From Thermus oshimai DSM 12092 (lineage in GTDB: Bacteria; Deinococcota; Deinococci; Deinococcales; Thermaceae), in the NCBI RefSeq assembly GCF_000373145.1, contig NZ_KB890614.1, positions 1 to 64,000 of the forward strand: a stretch of DNA of 64,000 nucleotides, read 5' to 3'. Numbering within the stretch: position 1 is the first letter of the stretch; each line of letters begins with the position of its first letter. Both the position numbers and the translations under genes were made by a program. Under the pieces are notes generated by a model that saw only the letters and a list, made by a program, of their open reading frames with translations, was not told where the DNA came from and searched no databases. Of the stretch, positions 13,984 through 22,576 are shown piece after piece.

Positions 13984-14498
13984 GCCCCGCCCCCGGCCAG
14001 CGGGTCCGGATAGAGTTTTGGAAGTACCCCGAGGAGCGCCTCCACTACTTCTGGGAGGCCGAGGTGGTGGAGGTGCGGCCTGAAGGGGTGCTCACCCTCC
14101 TGCCCCAGGGGGGGGTTTTCCACCACGTGGCCAAGGGGCGGCGGGTGGTCCTGGACCACGACGCTTACGTGGCCTTTTTCCCCGGGGCCTGGTACTCGGG
14201 GGGGCCGGACGTGCGCGGGGGGCGGGTTTTGGAGTACTACTGGAACGTCCAGACCCCCGCGGAATGGACGGGGTGGGGCTTCCGCCAGTACGACCTCGAG
14301 CTGGACGTGCGCTGCCGGGCCGACCACACCTGCGAGGTCTTTGACCGGGAGGAGTTTCTCCTCAAACGCCCCCTCTACCCCAAGGCCTGGGCGGAGGAGG
14401 CGGAGCGGGCGGTGGAGGCCATCTTCCGGCACATGCGGGAGAGGCGCTGGCCCGTTCTGCCTCCGGGGGAGCCCTTGCCCTGGATGGAGCGCGTCTAG
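13980..14498 (+). CDS. DUF402 family protein
   Basis: A 172-residue DUF402 protein. The family fold binds nucleoside diphosphates or RNA ends in studied members, some acting as nucleoside phosphatases. Visible family residues are HYFWEAEVVE, FHHVAKGRRVVLDHDAYVAFFPG around 45-67, YYWNVQTPAEW near 84-94, and the metal/phosphate-binding DLELDVRCRADHTCEVFDREEF near 104-125. It starts at GTG 13980 in a GTGA overlap with DUF2892, and its TAG shares a CTAG with the convergent gene. Activity and substrate are not decided by the sequence. Confidence 0.8.
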   Translation: MSPAPGQRVRIEFWKYPEERLHYFWEAEVVEVRPEGVLTLLPQGGVFHHVAKGRRVVLDHDAYVAFFPGAWYSGGPDVRGGRVLEYYWNVQTPAEWTGWGFRQYDLELDVRCRADHTCEVFDREEFLLKRPLYPKAWAEEAERAVEAIFRHMRERRWPVLPPGEPLPWMERV

Positions 14499-15511
14499 GG
14501 GAGGAGGGCGGGCCTTCCCTTCCCTCCGGAGGCAAGCCCCGGCCCCCAGGCCTTCAAGGGGTAGAGCCTCCTCCCCTCCACCCGCCAGCGCCCTTCCAGC
14601 ACCACGCTGTAGAGAAGCCCTTTAAAGAAGCCGTGGAAGCTGTCCTCCCAGGTCTCGAGGTTCTGGGCCCTCAAGGGGTAGTTGTGCCAGGCGGGGCCCA
14701 GATAGTAGAGCCAAGGGTCCTCCAGGGGCCGGGTGTCCTCCTTGGGGAGGCCCAGGAGGGCGTTAAAGTAGCCCCGGAGGCGGCTTGCGGTGAAGAGGAG
14801 GTTCAAGTAGGGGTCCTCCAGGGCCCTTCGGGCCTCGGCCTCCGTCTTGGGGAAGGGCCGGGCTGGGTCCCAGGCCCCGAAGAGGCGGAGGCGTTCTTCC
14901 TGCTTCAGGGCATCCTCCCAGCTCATCTGGGCCAGGCCCAGGGTGCGGCTTAGGGGGGCCTCCCCCTGGAGCTCCGAAAGCCCCAAGGCCAGCCCGTCCG
15001 CCGCTTCCCGCACCCCCCGGGAAAGCCCTAAGGCCTTATCCCCCCCGTACTGCTCGTTGTCCACGATGGCCGCCAGCACCCCTGGGGGGATCCTGAGGGC
15101 ATACCCCGCGGCCCGGAGGGCCTGCTGGTGGGGCAGGACGTGCCAGGGGGCGGTGGGAAGGCCTTCCAGGGAAAGGGGCTTCCCCCGCACCGCCTGCCCC
15201 AGGGCTAAGATCCACTTCCTGGCGTCCTGCAGGGCCTTTTCCCCGTCCTCGTAGGCCGAGCGCTTCCCTGCGGCCTGGTTCATGAGCTCCAGCCTCAGGA
15301 GGCGGTCGTAGGCCCGGGCGGCCTCCTTTCCCAGGAGGAGATGGAGGCTCGCCTTGTTCTTGAGGTGCAGGGCCACCAGGGCCTCCCGCTTGGGGGGCGG
15401 GTAGGGGAGGAGGGCCCTGAGGGAGGGGGCTTTGGGGGGGGCTTGGGGCTCGGGCAGGGCAAGGAAAAGGGCCCCCGCCAAGAGGAGGAGGAGCCAGGGG
15501 CCCCGGGGCAT
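14495..15511 (-). CDS. exported or membrane-anchored protein, possibly lysozyme-fold
   Basis: A 338-residue protein I do not recognise with confidence. It starts with a signal/anchor segment (MPRGPWLLLLLAGALFLALP), followed by a Pro-rich linker and a helical domain. The stretch RIPPGVLAAIVDNEQYGG...SRTLGLAQMSWEDALKQEERL (about 142-213) has the spacing of a transglycosylase-like fold, with a Glu after a hydrophobic helix and a later GLAQM motif resembling the G-x-x-Q-M of soluble lytic transglycosylases. That makes a cell-wall role plausible, not shown. It follows the NYN gene by 4 bases and is probably co-transcribed with it. Confidence 0.65.
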   Translation of the reverse strand: MPRGPWLLLLLAGALFLALPEPQAPPKAPSLRALLPYPPPKREALVALHLKNKASLHLLLGKEAARAYDRLLRLELMNQAAGKRSAYEDGEKALQDARKWILALGQAVRGKPLSLEGLPTAPWHVLPHQQALRAAGYALRIPPGVLAAIVDNEQYGGDKALGLSRGVREAADGLALGLSELQGEAPLSRTLGLAQMSWEDALKQEERLRLFGAWDPARPFPKTEAEARRALEDPYLNLLFTASRLRGYFNALLGLPKEDTRPLEDPWLYYLGPAWHNYPLRAQNLETWEDSFHGFFKGLLYSVVLEGRWRVEGRRLYPLKAWGPGLASGGKGRPALLP

Positions 15512-15515
15512 GGGC

Positions 15516-16064
15516 CTAGTCGCCCGCGTCTTCCAACGCCGGAGCGGGGACCTCCACCGTGGCCTCCACGGGGTAGCCCGCGTAGGTGCGGCGGCCTCCG
15601 GGGGTCCTCTCCAGGACCTCGCGCCACTCCGCCAGGTTCAGGAAGCGGTCCGCCTGGTTCCTAAGCTCCAGGTCCACCAGCTCATGGGCCCCCAGGAGGT
15701 GGATCTCCTTGCCCAGGTTCCGCAGGACCCCGAAGGTGTAGGCCAGGTCGCCGGAACCGCTGGCCACCACCGCCCGGTCCCAGCGGGGGGCGGTGGTGAG
15801 GAGGTCGGTGGCCATCATGGCCTCAAACCGGGCCTCCCCCCGCACCAGGCGGCTCCGCACGGTGTAGCCCATGAAGACCAGGGCGTCTATGAAGCGCTGC
15901 TGCCGTTCGTCCTCAGGGTCGGTGATGGGGGCGTAGTAGAAGGCGTTGTAGAGCTGTTCCGGGGTGGCGAACTGGGTGAGGACCCGGCGGTGGTCCACGT
16001 TCCAGCCCAGGCGCTTGGCGGCCTGGTACATGTAGGACCCGTCAATGAAAAGGGCAATCCGCAT
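15516..16064 (-). CDS. NYN-domain (LabA/PIN-like) nuclease
   Basis: A 182-residue NYN-domain protein of the PIN nuclease superfamily, expected to cut RNA using metal held by conserved acidic residues. The N-terminal RIALFIDGSYMYQAAKRLG (2-20) gives the first Asp, TDLLTTAPRWDRAVVASGSGDLAYTF near 86-111 gives the central acidic S/D motif, and LLGAHELVDLELRNQADRFLNL near 123-144 the rest of the fold, all typical of LabA-like proteins. The ATG at 16062-16064 has TAGGAT 8 bases upstream and no ribosome site. Biological target unknown. Confidence 0.88.
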   Translation of the reverse strand: MRIALFIDGSYMYQAAKRLGWNVDHRRVLTQFATPEQLYNAFYYAPITDPEDERQQRFIDALVFMGYTVRSRLVRGEARFEAMMATDLLTTAPRWDRAVVASGSGDLAYTFGVLRNLGKEIHLLGAHELVDLELRNQADRFLNLAEWREVLERTPGGRRTYAGYPVEATVEVPAPALEDAGD

Positions 16065-16120
16065 ATGCCCTTATCCTAAGGGGCCGGCTATGCAAAAGTC
16101 CACCACCGCGTGCGCCCCGC

Positions 16121-17128
16121 TCAGGCCGGGGCCTTTTCCTCCGCTTTTTCCGAGGAGTGGCCGGGGTTCACCTTGAGGGCGGGGTTGGCGTAGGCCGCCG
16201 CGTGGTTGGCGGCGATGGCCGCCTCCCCGAAGCCCAGCACGATGAGGGGAAGCTTCCCCGGGTAGGTGACGATGTCCCCGCAGGCGTAGACCCCGGGGAT
16301 GCTGGTGGCCATGGTGGTGTCCACCTTGATCCGGTTCTTCTCCAGCTCCAGGCCCCAGTTGGCCAGGGGTCCCAGCTTGGTCAGGTAGCCCGCGAGGATC
16401 AGGACGGCGTCCACCTCGAGCTCCATCTCCTCCTGGGTGCCGTTGTGGAAGATCACCGCCCTCCGCACCCAGGTGTCCCCCTCTATCCGGCGCACCTCGT
16501 AGGGGGTGAGGACCTTAAGCCGCCCCTCCTCGTGGGCCCGGAAGAGCTCCTTCACGCTGGCCTCGTGGGCCCGGAACTGGGGGCGGCGGTGGATGAGGGT
16601 GATGGCCGAGGCGGTGTCCAGGAGGTTTAGGGCCCAGTCCACGGCGCTGTCCCCCCCGCCCACGATGAGGACCCGCTTGCCCTGGAAGTCGGCCTTGGAG
16701 CGCACGGCGTAAAAGACCCCCCGGCCCTCGAGCTCCTTCTCCCCGGGGGCCCCGAGCCGCCTGGGTTCAAAGGCCCCCACCCCGGCGGCGATGATCACCG
16801 CCTTGGCGGTGTAGGCCTTGCCGGCGGAGGTGGTCACCTTGAAGACCTCCCCCTCCCGCTCCAGGGTCTCCGCCCGCTCCCCCAGGGTGTAGATGGGGTT
16901 GAAGGGGGCCACCTGCTCCACCAGACCCCGCACCAGGTCCTTGGCGTAGACCTTGGGGAAGCCCGCCACGTCGTAGATGTACTTCTCGGGGTAAAGGGCG
17001 GATAGCTGCCCCCCCGGCTCCGGCAAGGGGTCTATGAACCGGAAGGAAAGCCCCCGCATGCCCACGTAAAACCCCGCGAAAAGCCCCGCCGGCCCCGCGC
17101 CGATGACGATCACGTCCGTGTGCTCCAT
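16121..17128 (-). CDS. ferredoxin/flavodoxin-NADP+ reductase (thioredoxin-reductase-like, type 2)
   Basis: A 335-residue FAD/NADPH flavoprotein of the thioredoxin-reductase fold but without the redox-active CxxC, which identifies the YumC/TrxR-like ferredoxin-NADP+ reductase group. The FAD site is [17 protein letters not shown] at 8-24, the NADPH site is [18 protein letters not shown] near 158-175, and the second FAD contact is [31 protein letters not shown] near 280-310. It likely moves electrons between NADPH and ferredoxin, and might serve the ferredoxin-linked AOR upstream in the window. The ATG at 17126-17128 is supported by GGGAGG 8 bases upstream. Confidence 0.92.
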   Translation of the reverse strand: MEHTDVIVIGAGPAGLFAGFYVGMRGLSFRFIDPLPEPGGQLSALYPEKYIYDVAGFPKVYAKDLVRGLVEQVAPFNPIYTLGERAETLEREGEVFKVTTSAGKAYTAKAVIIAAGVGAFEPRRLGAPGEKELEGRGVFYAVRSKADFQGKRVLIVGGGDSAVDWALNLLDTASAITLIHRRPQFRAHEASVKELFRAHEEGRLKVLTPYEVRRIEGDTWVRRAVIFHNGTQEEMELEVDAVLILAGYLTKLGPLANWGLELEKNRIKVDTTMATSIPGVYACGDIVTYPGKLPLIVLGFGEAAIAANHAAAYANPALKVNPGHSSEKAEEKAPA

Positions 17129-17204
17129 GCCCTCACCTCCCTTGCATTCTACGCGCACCCCAGGCGCTCGCGTGCTTGGCTTTTCCTTAGGGACGCTTGG
17201 CCTT

Positions 17205-18236
17205 TTAGGCCACCTCCAGCACCACCTTCCCGAAGACCCGCCGCTCTTCCAGAAGCCGGTGGCCCTCCGCCGCGGCTTCCAGGGGGAGCACCTGGCCCAC
17301 CACGGGCCTGAGCCTCCCCGCCTCCACGTGGCGCAGGATGGGGAAAAGGCGGCTTTTGGAGGCCATGGTGGAGCCCAGGATGGAGAGCTGGCGGAAGAAG
17401 ACGTGGGCGAAGGGCAGGGTCCCCTCGTACCCCGAGGAGGCCCCGGCGATGGCGATCCGGCCCCCGTTGGCCGTGGCCTTGATGACCCCCTCAAAGTACA
17501 GGGCCCCGGTGTGGTCCACCACCTTGTCCGCCCCCTTCCCCCCGGTGAGGCGGCGCACCTCCTTGAACCAGTCGGGGTGGGTGTAGTTCACCCCCTCGTC
17601 CGCCCCCAGCTCCAGGGCCTTCCTGAGCTTCTCCTCCGAGCCGGCGGTGGCGATGACCCTAGCCCCGAAGAGCTTGGCGATCTGGATGGCGGCCACGCTC
17701 ACCCCGCTCCCCGCGGCCATCACCAGCACGTCCTCCCCCGGGCTCACCTGGAGCTTGTCCACCACCATCTGCCAGGCGGTGAGGAAGGTGAGGGGGATGG
17801 CCGCGGCCTCCACGAAGGAAAGCCCCTTGGGCTTGGGAAGCAGGTTGGCCTCCGGCACCACGAGCCCCTCCGCGTAAGCGCCCCAGCGGTGCTCCCCCAG
17901 GATCTCGTAGCGGGGGCAGAGGTTGTCCTCGCCCTTTAGGCACCGCTCGCAGAGGCCGCAGGAGATCCCCGGGTTCACCACCACCTCGTCCCCCGGCTTA
18001 AAGGCCGTGACCCCGGGCCCCACCGCCTCCACCACCCCGGCCGCGTCCGCCCCCAGGACGTGGGGGAGGGGGAGCTTGGGGCTTGCCACCCCTTTGCGCA
18101 CCCAGATGTCCAGGTGGTTGAGCCCCGCCGCCTTCACCCGGAGGAGGACCTCCTTGGGCCCGGGGGTGGGGGTTTCCACCTCCTTCAGCTTCAGCACCTC
18201 CGGGCCGCCCCTCGCTTCCATGACCACCGCGCGCAT
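17205..18236 (-). CDS. zinc-dependent alcohol dehydrogenase family protein
   Basis: A 343-residue medium-chain dehydrogenase/reductase. The GroES-like half has [10 protein letters not shown] near 40, [15 protein letters not shown] near 64-78, and four cysteines in [15 protein letters not shown] (about 93-107) that hold a structural zinc. The Rossmann half shows [21 protein letters not shown] near 170-190. It oxidises alcohols or reduces aldehydes/enones with NAD(P). The catalytic-zinc Cys expected near residue 40 is Asn in NHLD, so a catalytic zinc may be absent and the enzyme could be a quinone/enone reductase. The ATG at 18234-18236 has AAGGAGG 4 bases upstream. Equal in length to the Thermus alcohol dehydrogenase of known structure. 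Confidence 0.88.
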   Translation of the reverse strand: MRAVVMEARGGPEVLKLKEVETPTPGPKEVLLRVKAAGLNHLDIWVRKGVASPKLPLPHVLGADAAGVVEAVGPGVTAFKPGDEVVVNPGISCGLCERCLKGEDNLCPRYEILGEHRWGAYAEGLVVPEANLLPKPKGLSFVEAAAIPLTFLTAWQMVVDKLQVSPGEDVLVMAAGSGVSVAAIQIAKLFGARVIATAGSEEKLRKALELGADEGVNYTHPDWFKEVRRLTGGKGADKVVDHTGALYFEGVIKATANGGRIAIAGASSGYEGTLPFAHVFFRQLSILGSTMASKSRLFPILRHVEAGRLRPVVGQVLPLEAAAEGHRLLEERRVFGKVVLEVA

Positions 18237-18279
18237 GGGACCTCCTTTATGGGGGGATTTTTCCATGGGGCCTCTTCCC

Positions 18280-18309
18280 TTGACAACCCCCGCCCCCTCC
18301 CCTTAACCT
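18280..18309 (+). promoter_or_regulatory. promoter of the peptide ABC operon
   Basis: A perfect -35 TTGACA (18280-18285) is followed after 18 bases by TAACCT (18304-18309). The leader is about 30 bases and contains AGGAGGG (18329-18335) eight bases before the ATG at 18343. This is the strongest canonical promoter plus ribosome site in this part of the window. Confidence 0.6.
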
Positions 18310-18342
18310 CACAGGCGTAGGCCCTTTTAGGAGGGAAACACT

Positions 18343-20091
18343 ATGAGAAAAGCGCTGTGGCTTGTCGGTCTTTTGGCCTTGGGCGGCCTGGCCAGCGCCC
18401 AGACCTTTGTCTGGCCCCAGAAGTGGACGGTGGCCAAGCCCCAGGAGGCCAAGCGGGGGGGCACCCTGCGGGCGGCGGTGATCAGCGACTACCGCACCTT
18501 CAACCCCTTCATCACCGCGGAGGCCACCAACGTGCCGGATCTCATCTCTGGGGGCCGGGGTCTGGTCATGCGCGACCCCACCACGGGCAACTGGATCCCC
18601 TACATGGCGGAGTCCTGGACGGTGAGCCCCAACAAGCTGGAGATCACCTTCAAGATCCGCCGGGGGATGAAGTGGTCCGACGGCCGCCCCATCACCGCGG
18701 ACGACTGGATCACCACCTGGCGCATCCACACGGACAAGGCCGTAGGCTCCAACAGCTACGATTCCTTCTTCCTGGATGGCAAGCCCATCACCCTGCGCAA
18801 GATCGACGACTACACCGTCCGCTTCATCTACCCCAAGACGGACGCCGAGGCCTTTGCCGTGGCCTCCTTTGAGCCCTGGCCGGCCCACATCTTCGGCCCC
18901 GTCTACCAGCGGGAGGGGGCCGAGGGCATCAAGAAGATGTGGGGCCTGAACGAGGACCCCGATAAGATCGTCTCCGGCGGCCCCTGGCTCATTGAGAGCT
19001 ACCGCCCCGGGGAAAGGCTCGTCCTCAAGCGGAACCCCGCCTTCGGGGAGTGGAACAAGGACGAGGCGGGCAACCCCCTGCCCTACCTGGACCGCTACGA
19101 GATCAAGATCGTGAAGGACGTGAACGCCCAGCTGGCGGAGTTCCTGGCGGGGAACATTGATGTGATCGCCCCCGCCACCGTGGACCACATCTCCCAGATC
19201 CGCCAGGCCATCCAGCAGGGCCGCCTGGACGCCACCATCAAGGTGAACGCCTCCCCCGTGGCCAGTAGCCAGTTCATGGTCTTCAACTGGAACAAGGCCT
19301 CGGACCCCTTCAAGCAAAGCCTCTTCCGCTCCGACAAGTTCCGCCGGGCCATGAGCCACATCGTGAACCGCCAGGCGGTCATTGACATCGTCTACGGCGG
19401 CCTGGGCACCCCCATGTACTCCAGCGTCTACCCCGTCCTCACCCAGTGGATCAACCCCAAGGTGCCCAAGTACGAGTACAACCTCCAGCAGGCGGCCAAG
19501 CTCCTGGCCGAGCTCGGCTTCACCAAGAAGGACCGGGAGGGCTACCTGGTGGACTCTAAGGGCCGCCGCCTGGAGTTCAACCTGGCCACCAACGCGGGCA
19601 ACACCCAGCGGGAGCAGATCGCCAAGCTCATCGTGGACGAGGCCAAGAAGGTGGGGGTGAAGGTCAACTTCCAGGCCATCGACTTCAACACCCTGGTGGG
19701 CCAGCTCCTCTCCTCCGGGCCCGACCGGCCCTTTGACGCCATCATCATCGGCCTGACCGGGGGTGGTCTGGACTGGCCCTTCGGCGCCAATGTGGTCCCC
19801 TGCAAGGGGAACCTCCACATGTGGAACAAGTCCGGCCAGTGCCTGGACCCCCGGGAGACCCAGCTGGACGCCCTCTACTCCCGCGGCCGTGCGGAGCTGG
19901 ATTTTGAGAAGCGGGTGGAGATCGGCTACCGCATGCAGGAGATCGAGGCCCAGCTCCTCCCCGTCATCTACATCGCCGGGCCCAACTACCACCCCGCCTG
20001 GAACAACCGCCTGGGCGGCGAACACCCGGACGCCATCATCTCCAGCATCTGGGGCCAGCGGGAGCTGGAACTCACCTTCATCAAGAAATGA
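18343..20091 (+). CDS. peptide/oligopeptide ABC transporter, substrate-binding protein
   Basis: A 582-residue family-5 solute-binding protein with a signal peptide (MRKALWLVGLLALGGLASAQ; no lipobox Cys). Family landmarks are GGTLRAAVISDYRTFNPF near 40-57, YMAESWTVSPNKLEITFKIRRGMKWSDGRPITADD near 86-120, the hinge and ligand region KFRRAMSHIVNRQAVIDIVYGG near 333-354, and LIVDEAKKVGVKVNFQAID. It delivers peptides (or another oligomeric solute) to the two permeases downstream. Codon use is strongly biased toward the most frequent codons, as for abundant proteins. A large hairpin right after its stop probably lowers expression of the permeases relative to the binding protein. Confidence 0.9.
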   Translation: MRKALWLVGLLALGGLASAQTFVWPQKWTVAKPQEAKRGGTLRAAVISDYRTFNPFITAEATNVPDLISGGRGLVMRDPTTGNWIPYMAESWTVSPNKLEITFKIRRGMKWSDGRPITADDWITTWRIHTDKAVGSNSYDSFFLDGKPITLRKIDDYTVRFIYPKTDAEAFAVASFEPWPAHIFGPVYQREGAEGIKKMWGLNEDPDKIVSGGPWLIESYRPGERLVLKRNPAFGEWNKDEAGNPLPYLDRYEIKIVKDVNAQLAEFLAGNIDVIAPATVDHISQIRQAIQQGRLDATIKVNASPVASSQFMVFNWNKASDPFKQSLFRSDKFRRAMSHIVNRQAVIDIVYGGLGTPMYSSVYPVLTQWINPKVPKYEYNLQQAAKLLAELGFTKKDREGYLVDSKGRRLEFNLATNAGNTQREQIAKLIVDEAKKVGVKVNFQAIDFNTLVGQLLSSGPDRPFDAIIIGLTGGGLDWPFGANVVPCKGNLHMWNKSGQCLDPRETQLDALYSRGRAELDFEKRVEIGYRMQEIEAQLLPVIYIAGPNYHPAWNNRLGGEHPDAIISSIWGQRELELTFIKK

Positions 20092-20100
20092 GCTAGCCTA

Positions 20101-20133
20101 GGGTGCCCCGGGGCCACCTGGCCCCGGGGACCC
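20101..20133 (+). terminator. stable hairpin between binding protein and permease genes
   Basis: GGGTGCCCCGGGGCCA (20101-20116) pairs with TGGCCCCGGGGACCC (20119-20133) through 15 pairs with one bulged G and a two-base loop. No T-run follows. In binding-protein operons such hairpins act as partial terminators or 3' stabilisers that favour the first cistron. Confidence 0.6.
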
Positions 20134-20146
20134 TTTGCCAGACGCC

Positions 20147-21130
20147 ATGACCGCCTACATCCTCCGCCGCGTCCTCTACCTCATCCCCACCTTCTTTGGG
20201 GCCACCTTCCTGGCCTTCCTCATCATCCAGATGGCCCCGGGGGACTACCTCACCCAGCTGGAACTGGACCCCAAGGTCACCCCGGAGACCATCGCCCGCC
20301 TGAGGGCCCAGTTCGGCTTAGACCGCCCCGTTTACGAGCAGTACCTCCTCTGGATGAACAACCTCTTCCACCTGAACCTGGGCTACTCCTTCGCCTACCA
20401 GGCCCCGGTTTTGGAGGTCATCTGGCCCCGGGTGCTGAACTCCATGGTCATCGTCATCCCCTCCACGGTCCTCTTGTACCTGGTGGCCATCCCCGTGGGG
20501 GTCTACGGGGCCCTCCGCCCCTACACCCTGGGGGACCGGGTCCTCTCCTTCTTGGCCTACGTGGGCCTTTCCGTGCCCAGCTTCTTCCTGGCCCTCATCG
20601 CCATCTACGTCCTCCTGCAGATTAAGTTCGCCACCGGCACCCTCCTCTTTCCCGTGTCCGGCATGACCAGCAGCGGCTTTGAGCAGATGCCCCCCCTGCG
20701 CCAGATCCTGGACATCGCCTGGCACGCGGTGGTGCCGGTCCTGGTGGCCACGGCCAACGACATCGCCGGGCTTTCCCGCCTCATGCGGGGGCAGATGCTC
20801 GAGGTCTTGTCCCAGGACTACATCCGCACCGCCCGGGCCAAGGGCTTGGCCGAGCGGGCGGTGATCTACAAGCACGCCTTCCGCAACGCGGTCATCCCCT
20901 TTGTGGCCACCTTGGGGGGCCTCCTCCCCGGCCTCATCTCCGGGGCGGGCTTTGTGGAGGTGGTCATGGCCTGGCCGGGCATCACCCCCTTTTTCCTGGA
21001 CGCGGTGGCCAACCAGGACCTTTACGTGATCGCCGGGTTCCTCACCGTGAGCCTGGTGCTCCTCATGGTGGGCAACCTGCTTTCCGACCTGCTTCTGGCC
21101 TGGGTGGACCCCAGGATCCGCTACGAGTAG
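20147..21130 (+). CDS. peptide ABC transporter, permease DppB/OppB type
   Basis: A 327-residue inner-membrane permease with six predicted helices, beginning MTAYILRRVLYLIPTFFGATFLAFLIIQMAPGD, the classic N-terminus of DppB/OppB. The periplasmic loop after helix 1 holds RLRAQFGLDRPVYEQYLLWM. The EAA docking loop is YIRTARAKGLAERAVIYKHAFRNAVIPFVA near 221-250. The ATG at 20147 is preferred over a TTG at 20135 because the conserved N-terminus begins there. It is followed after 10 bases by the second permease. Confidence 0.92.
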   Translation: MTAYILRRVLYLIPTFFGATFLAFLIIQMAPGDYLTQLELDPKVTPETIARLRAQFGLDRPVYEQYLLWMNNLFHLNLGYSFAYQAPVLEVIWPRVLNSMVIVIPSTVLLYLVAIPVGVYGALRPYTLGDRVLSFLAYVGLSVPSFFLALIAIYVLLQIKFATGTLLFPVSGMTSSGFEQMPPLRQILDIAWHAVVPVLVATANDIAGLSRLMRGQMLEVLSQDYIRTARAKGLAERAVIYKHAFRNAVIPFVATLGGLLPGLISGAGFVEVVMAWPGITPFFLDAVANQDLYVIAGFLTVSLVLLMVGNLLSDLLLAWVDPRIRYE

Positions 21131-21140
21131 GAGGTGCCCT

Positions 21141-22496
21141 GTGACCGCTAAACCCGCCACCACCCGCGCCCAGCTGGTCTGGCACCAGTTCCGCAAGCAC
21201 CGCCTGGCGGTCTGGGGGGGAAGGATCCTCCTCGTCCTCTACCTGATGGCCGCCTTTGCGGGGTTTTTCAGCCCCTACGACCCCAACTTCTACGAGCTCT
21301 ACCCTCCTAAGGGCAATCATCCCCCCACCCGCATTCACTTCCGGGACCCGGAGACGGGCCGGCTCTCCCGCCCCTTCGTCTACGCCACGGTGCGCACCAT
21401 TGACCCCGTCACCCTCCAGCCCCGCTACCAGGAGGACCCTTCCCAAGGGAAGTTCTACCTCCGCTTCTTCGTTCGCACCCCGGAGCAGCCCTACACCGTC
21501 TTCCGCCTCTTCAAGGCGGACCTCCGCCTCTTCGGGGTGGACCCTCCCGGGCGCATCTTCCTCATGGGCACGGACAACTTCGGCCGTGACCTCTTTAGCC
21601 GCATCGTCTACGGGGCCCAGGTCTCCCTCACCATCGGCATCCTCTCCGCGGTGGTCTCCTTCTTCCTAGGCCTTCTCCTTGGGGGCATTGCGGGCTACTT
21701 CTCCGGGCGGCCCTTCGCCCTTTCCCTGCCCCCCAGGCTCTGGCGGGGGCTGGGGGCCTTCTTCGGTCCCCTAAGCCTTCTCCTCTGGCTGGGGGCGGCC
21801 TTAGGGGTGCTCTACCTGGCCTGGACCTTCGTGCGCATCACCCCGGTGCGGGGGCTTTGGAGCTACGGGGTGGACGGGGCCATCCTCCTCTTTGGCCTCT
21901 TTGGGGCTTACGCCGTCCTTCGCAAGGTGTTCCGCGAACCCATCCGTCTGGACCCCGACGACCTCATCATGCGCACCGTGGAGATCATCGCCGCCGTCCC
22001 GAGCCTCTTCCTCCTCATCTCCTTAAGGGCCGTCTTCCCCACGAACATCGACCCCCTCCTCACCTTCTACCTGGTGGTGGGCCTTTTGGGCTTCATCGGC
22101 TGGGGGGGGCTGGCCCGGGTGGTGCGGGGGATCGTCCTTTCCGTGCGGGAGATGGACTACGTGCAGGCCGCCCGGGCCCTGGGGGCCTCCGACGGGCGCA
22201 TCATCGCCCGCCACGTGCTCCCCGCCACCGCCAGCTACGTGATCGTGAGCCTTTCCCTCACCATTCCCGGGTTTATCCTGGGGGAGTCGGGGCTTTCCTT
22301 CCTGGGGCTTGGGGTCACGGAGCCCTACACCAGCTGGGGGCTCCTCCTCCAGGCGGCCCAGCAGGGGGGGTTTGCCAGCTTCACCGACCGCCCCTGGGTG
22401 CTGTGGCCGGGGTTCTTTATCTTCCTTTCTATTTTGTCCTGGAACTTCCTGGGGGATGGGCTTCGGGACGCCTTTGACCCCCGAAGGCGGCAGTAG
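21141..22496 (+). CDS. peptide ABC transporter, permease DppC/OppC type, with insertions
   Basis: A 451-residue permease, about 150 longer than a normal DppC/OppC. The normal parts are clear: FRKHRLAVWGGRILLVLYLM in the first helix, GTDNFGRDLFSRIVYGAQVSLTIG near 134-157, PSLFLLISLR, and the EAA loop YVQAARALGASDGRIIARHVLPA near 335-357. The extra sequence is a 75-residue periplasmic insert after helix 1 (FYELYPPKGNHPPTRIHF...) and a roughly 80-residue block between the second and third core helices that adds two hydrophobic helices (LSLLLWLGAALGVLYLAW and VDGAILLFGLFGAYAVL). Start is GTG 21141 with GGAGG 9 bases upstream. Both insertions keep frame. Confidence 0.9.
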   Translation: MTAKPATTRAQLVWHQFRKHRLAVWGGRILLVLYLMAAFAGFFSPYDPNFYELYPPKGNHPPTRIHFRDPETGRLSRPFVYATVRTIDPVTLQPRYQEDPSQGKFYLRFFVRTPEQPYTVFRLFKADLRLFGVDPPGRIFLMGTDNFGRDLFSRIVYGAQVSLTIGILSAVVSFFLGLLLGGIAGYFSGRPFALSLPPRLWRGLGAFFGPLSLLLWLGAALGVLYLAWTFVRITPVRGLWSYGVDGAILLFGLFGAYAVLRKVFREPIRLDPDDLIMRTVEIIAAVPSLFLLISLRAVFPTNIDPLLTFYLVVGLLGFIGWGGLARVVRGIVLSVREMDYVQAARALGASDGRIIARHVLPATASYVIVSLSLTIPGFILGESGLSFLGLGVTEPYTSWGLLLQAAQQGGFASFTDRPWVLWPGFFIFLSILSWNFLGDGLRDAFDPRRRQ

Positions 22497-22576
22497 GTCT
22501 TCTCTTTTGACCGAGTATGCCGTATAACGGTTGAGGTGTTTTCGGGGCCTAGGCCCATGAGAGGCAAGGAGCAGGC

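Noticed and set aside
17129-17494. Upstream extension of the ferredoxin-NADP reductase
   Set aside because: It covers the 3' end of the alcohol dehydrogenase gene in another frame; the FAD motif begins a few residues after 17128, where a ribosome site is present.
18247-20025. 592-codon minus-strand frame antisense to the peptide-binding protein
   Set aside because: Same reason: low-complexity composition and complete overlap with a well-supported gene.
22497-22576. Possible promoter TTGACC...TATAAC before the oppD-type gene
   Set aside because: The boxes are only about 10 bases apart, too close for a sigma-70 promoter; read-through from the operon promoter is the simpler explanation.
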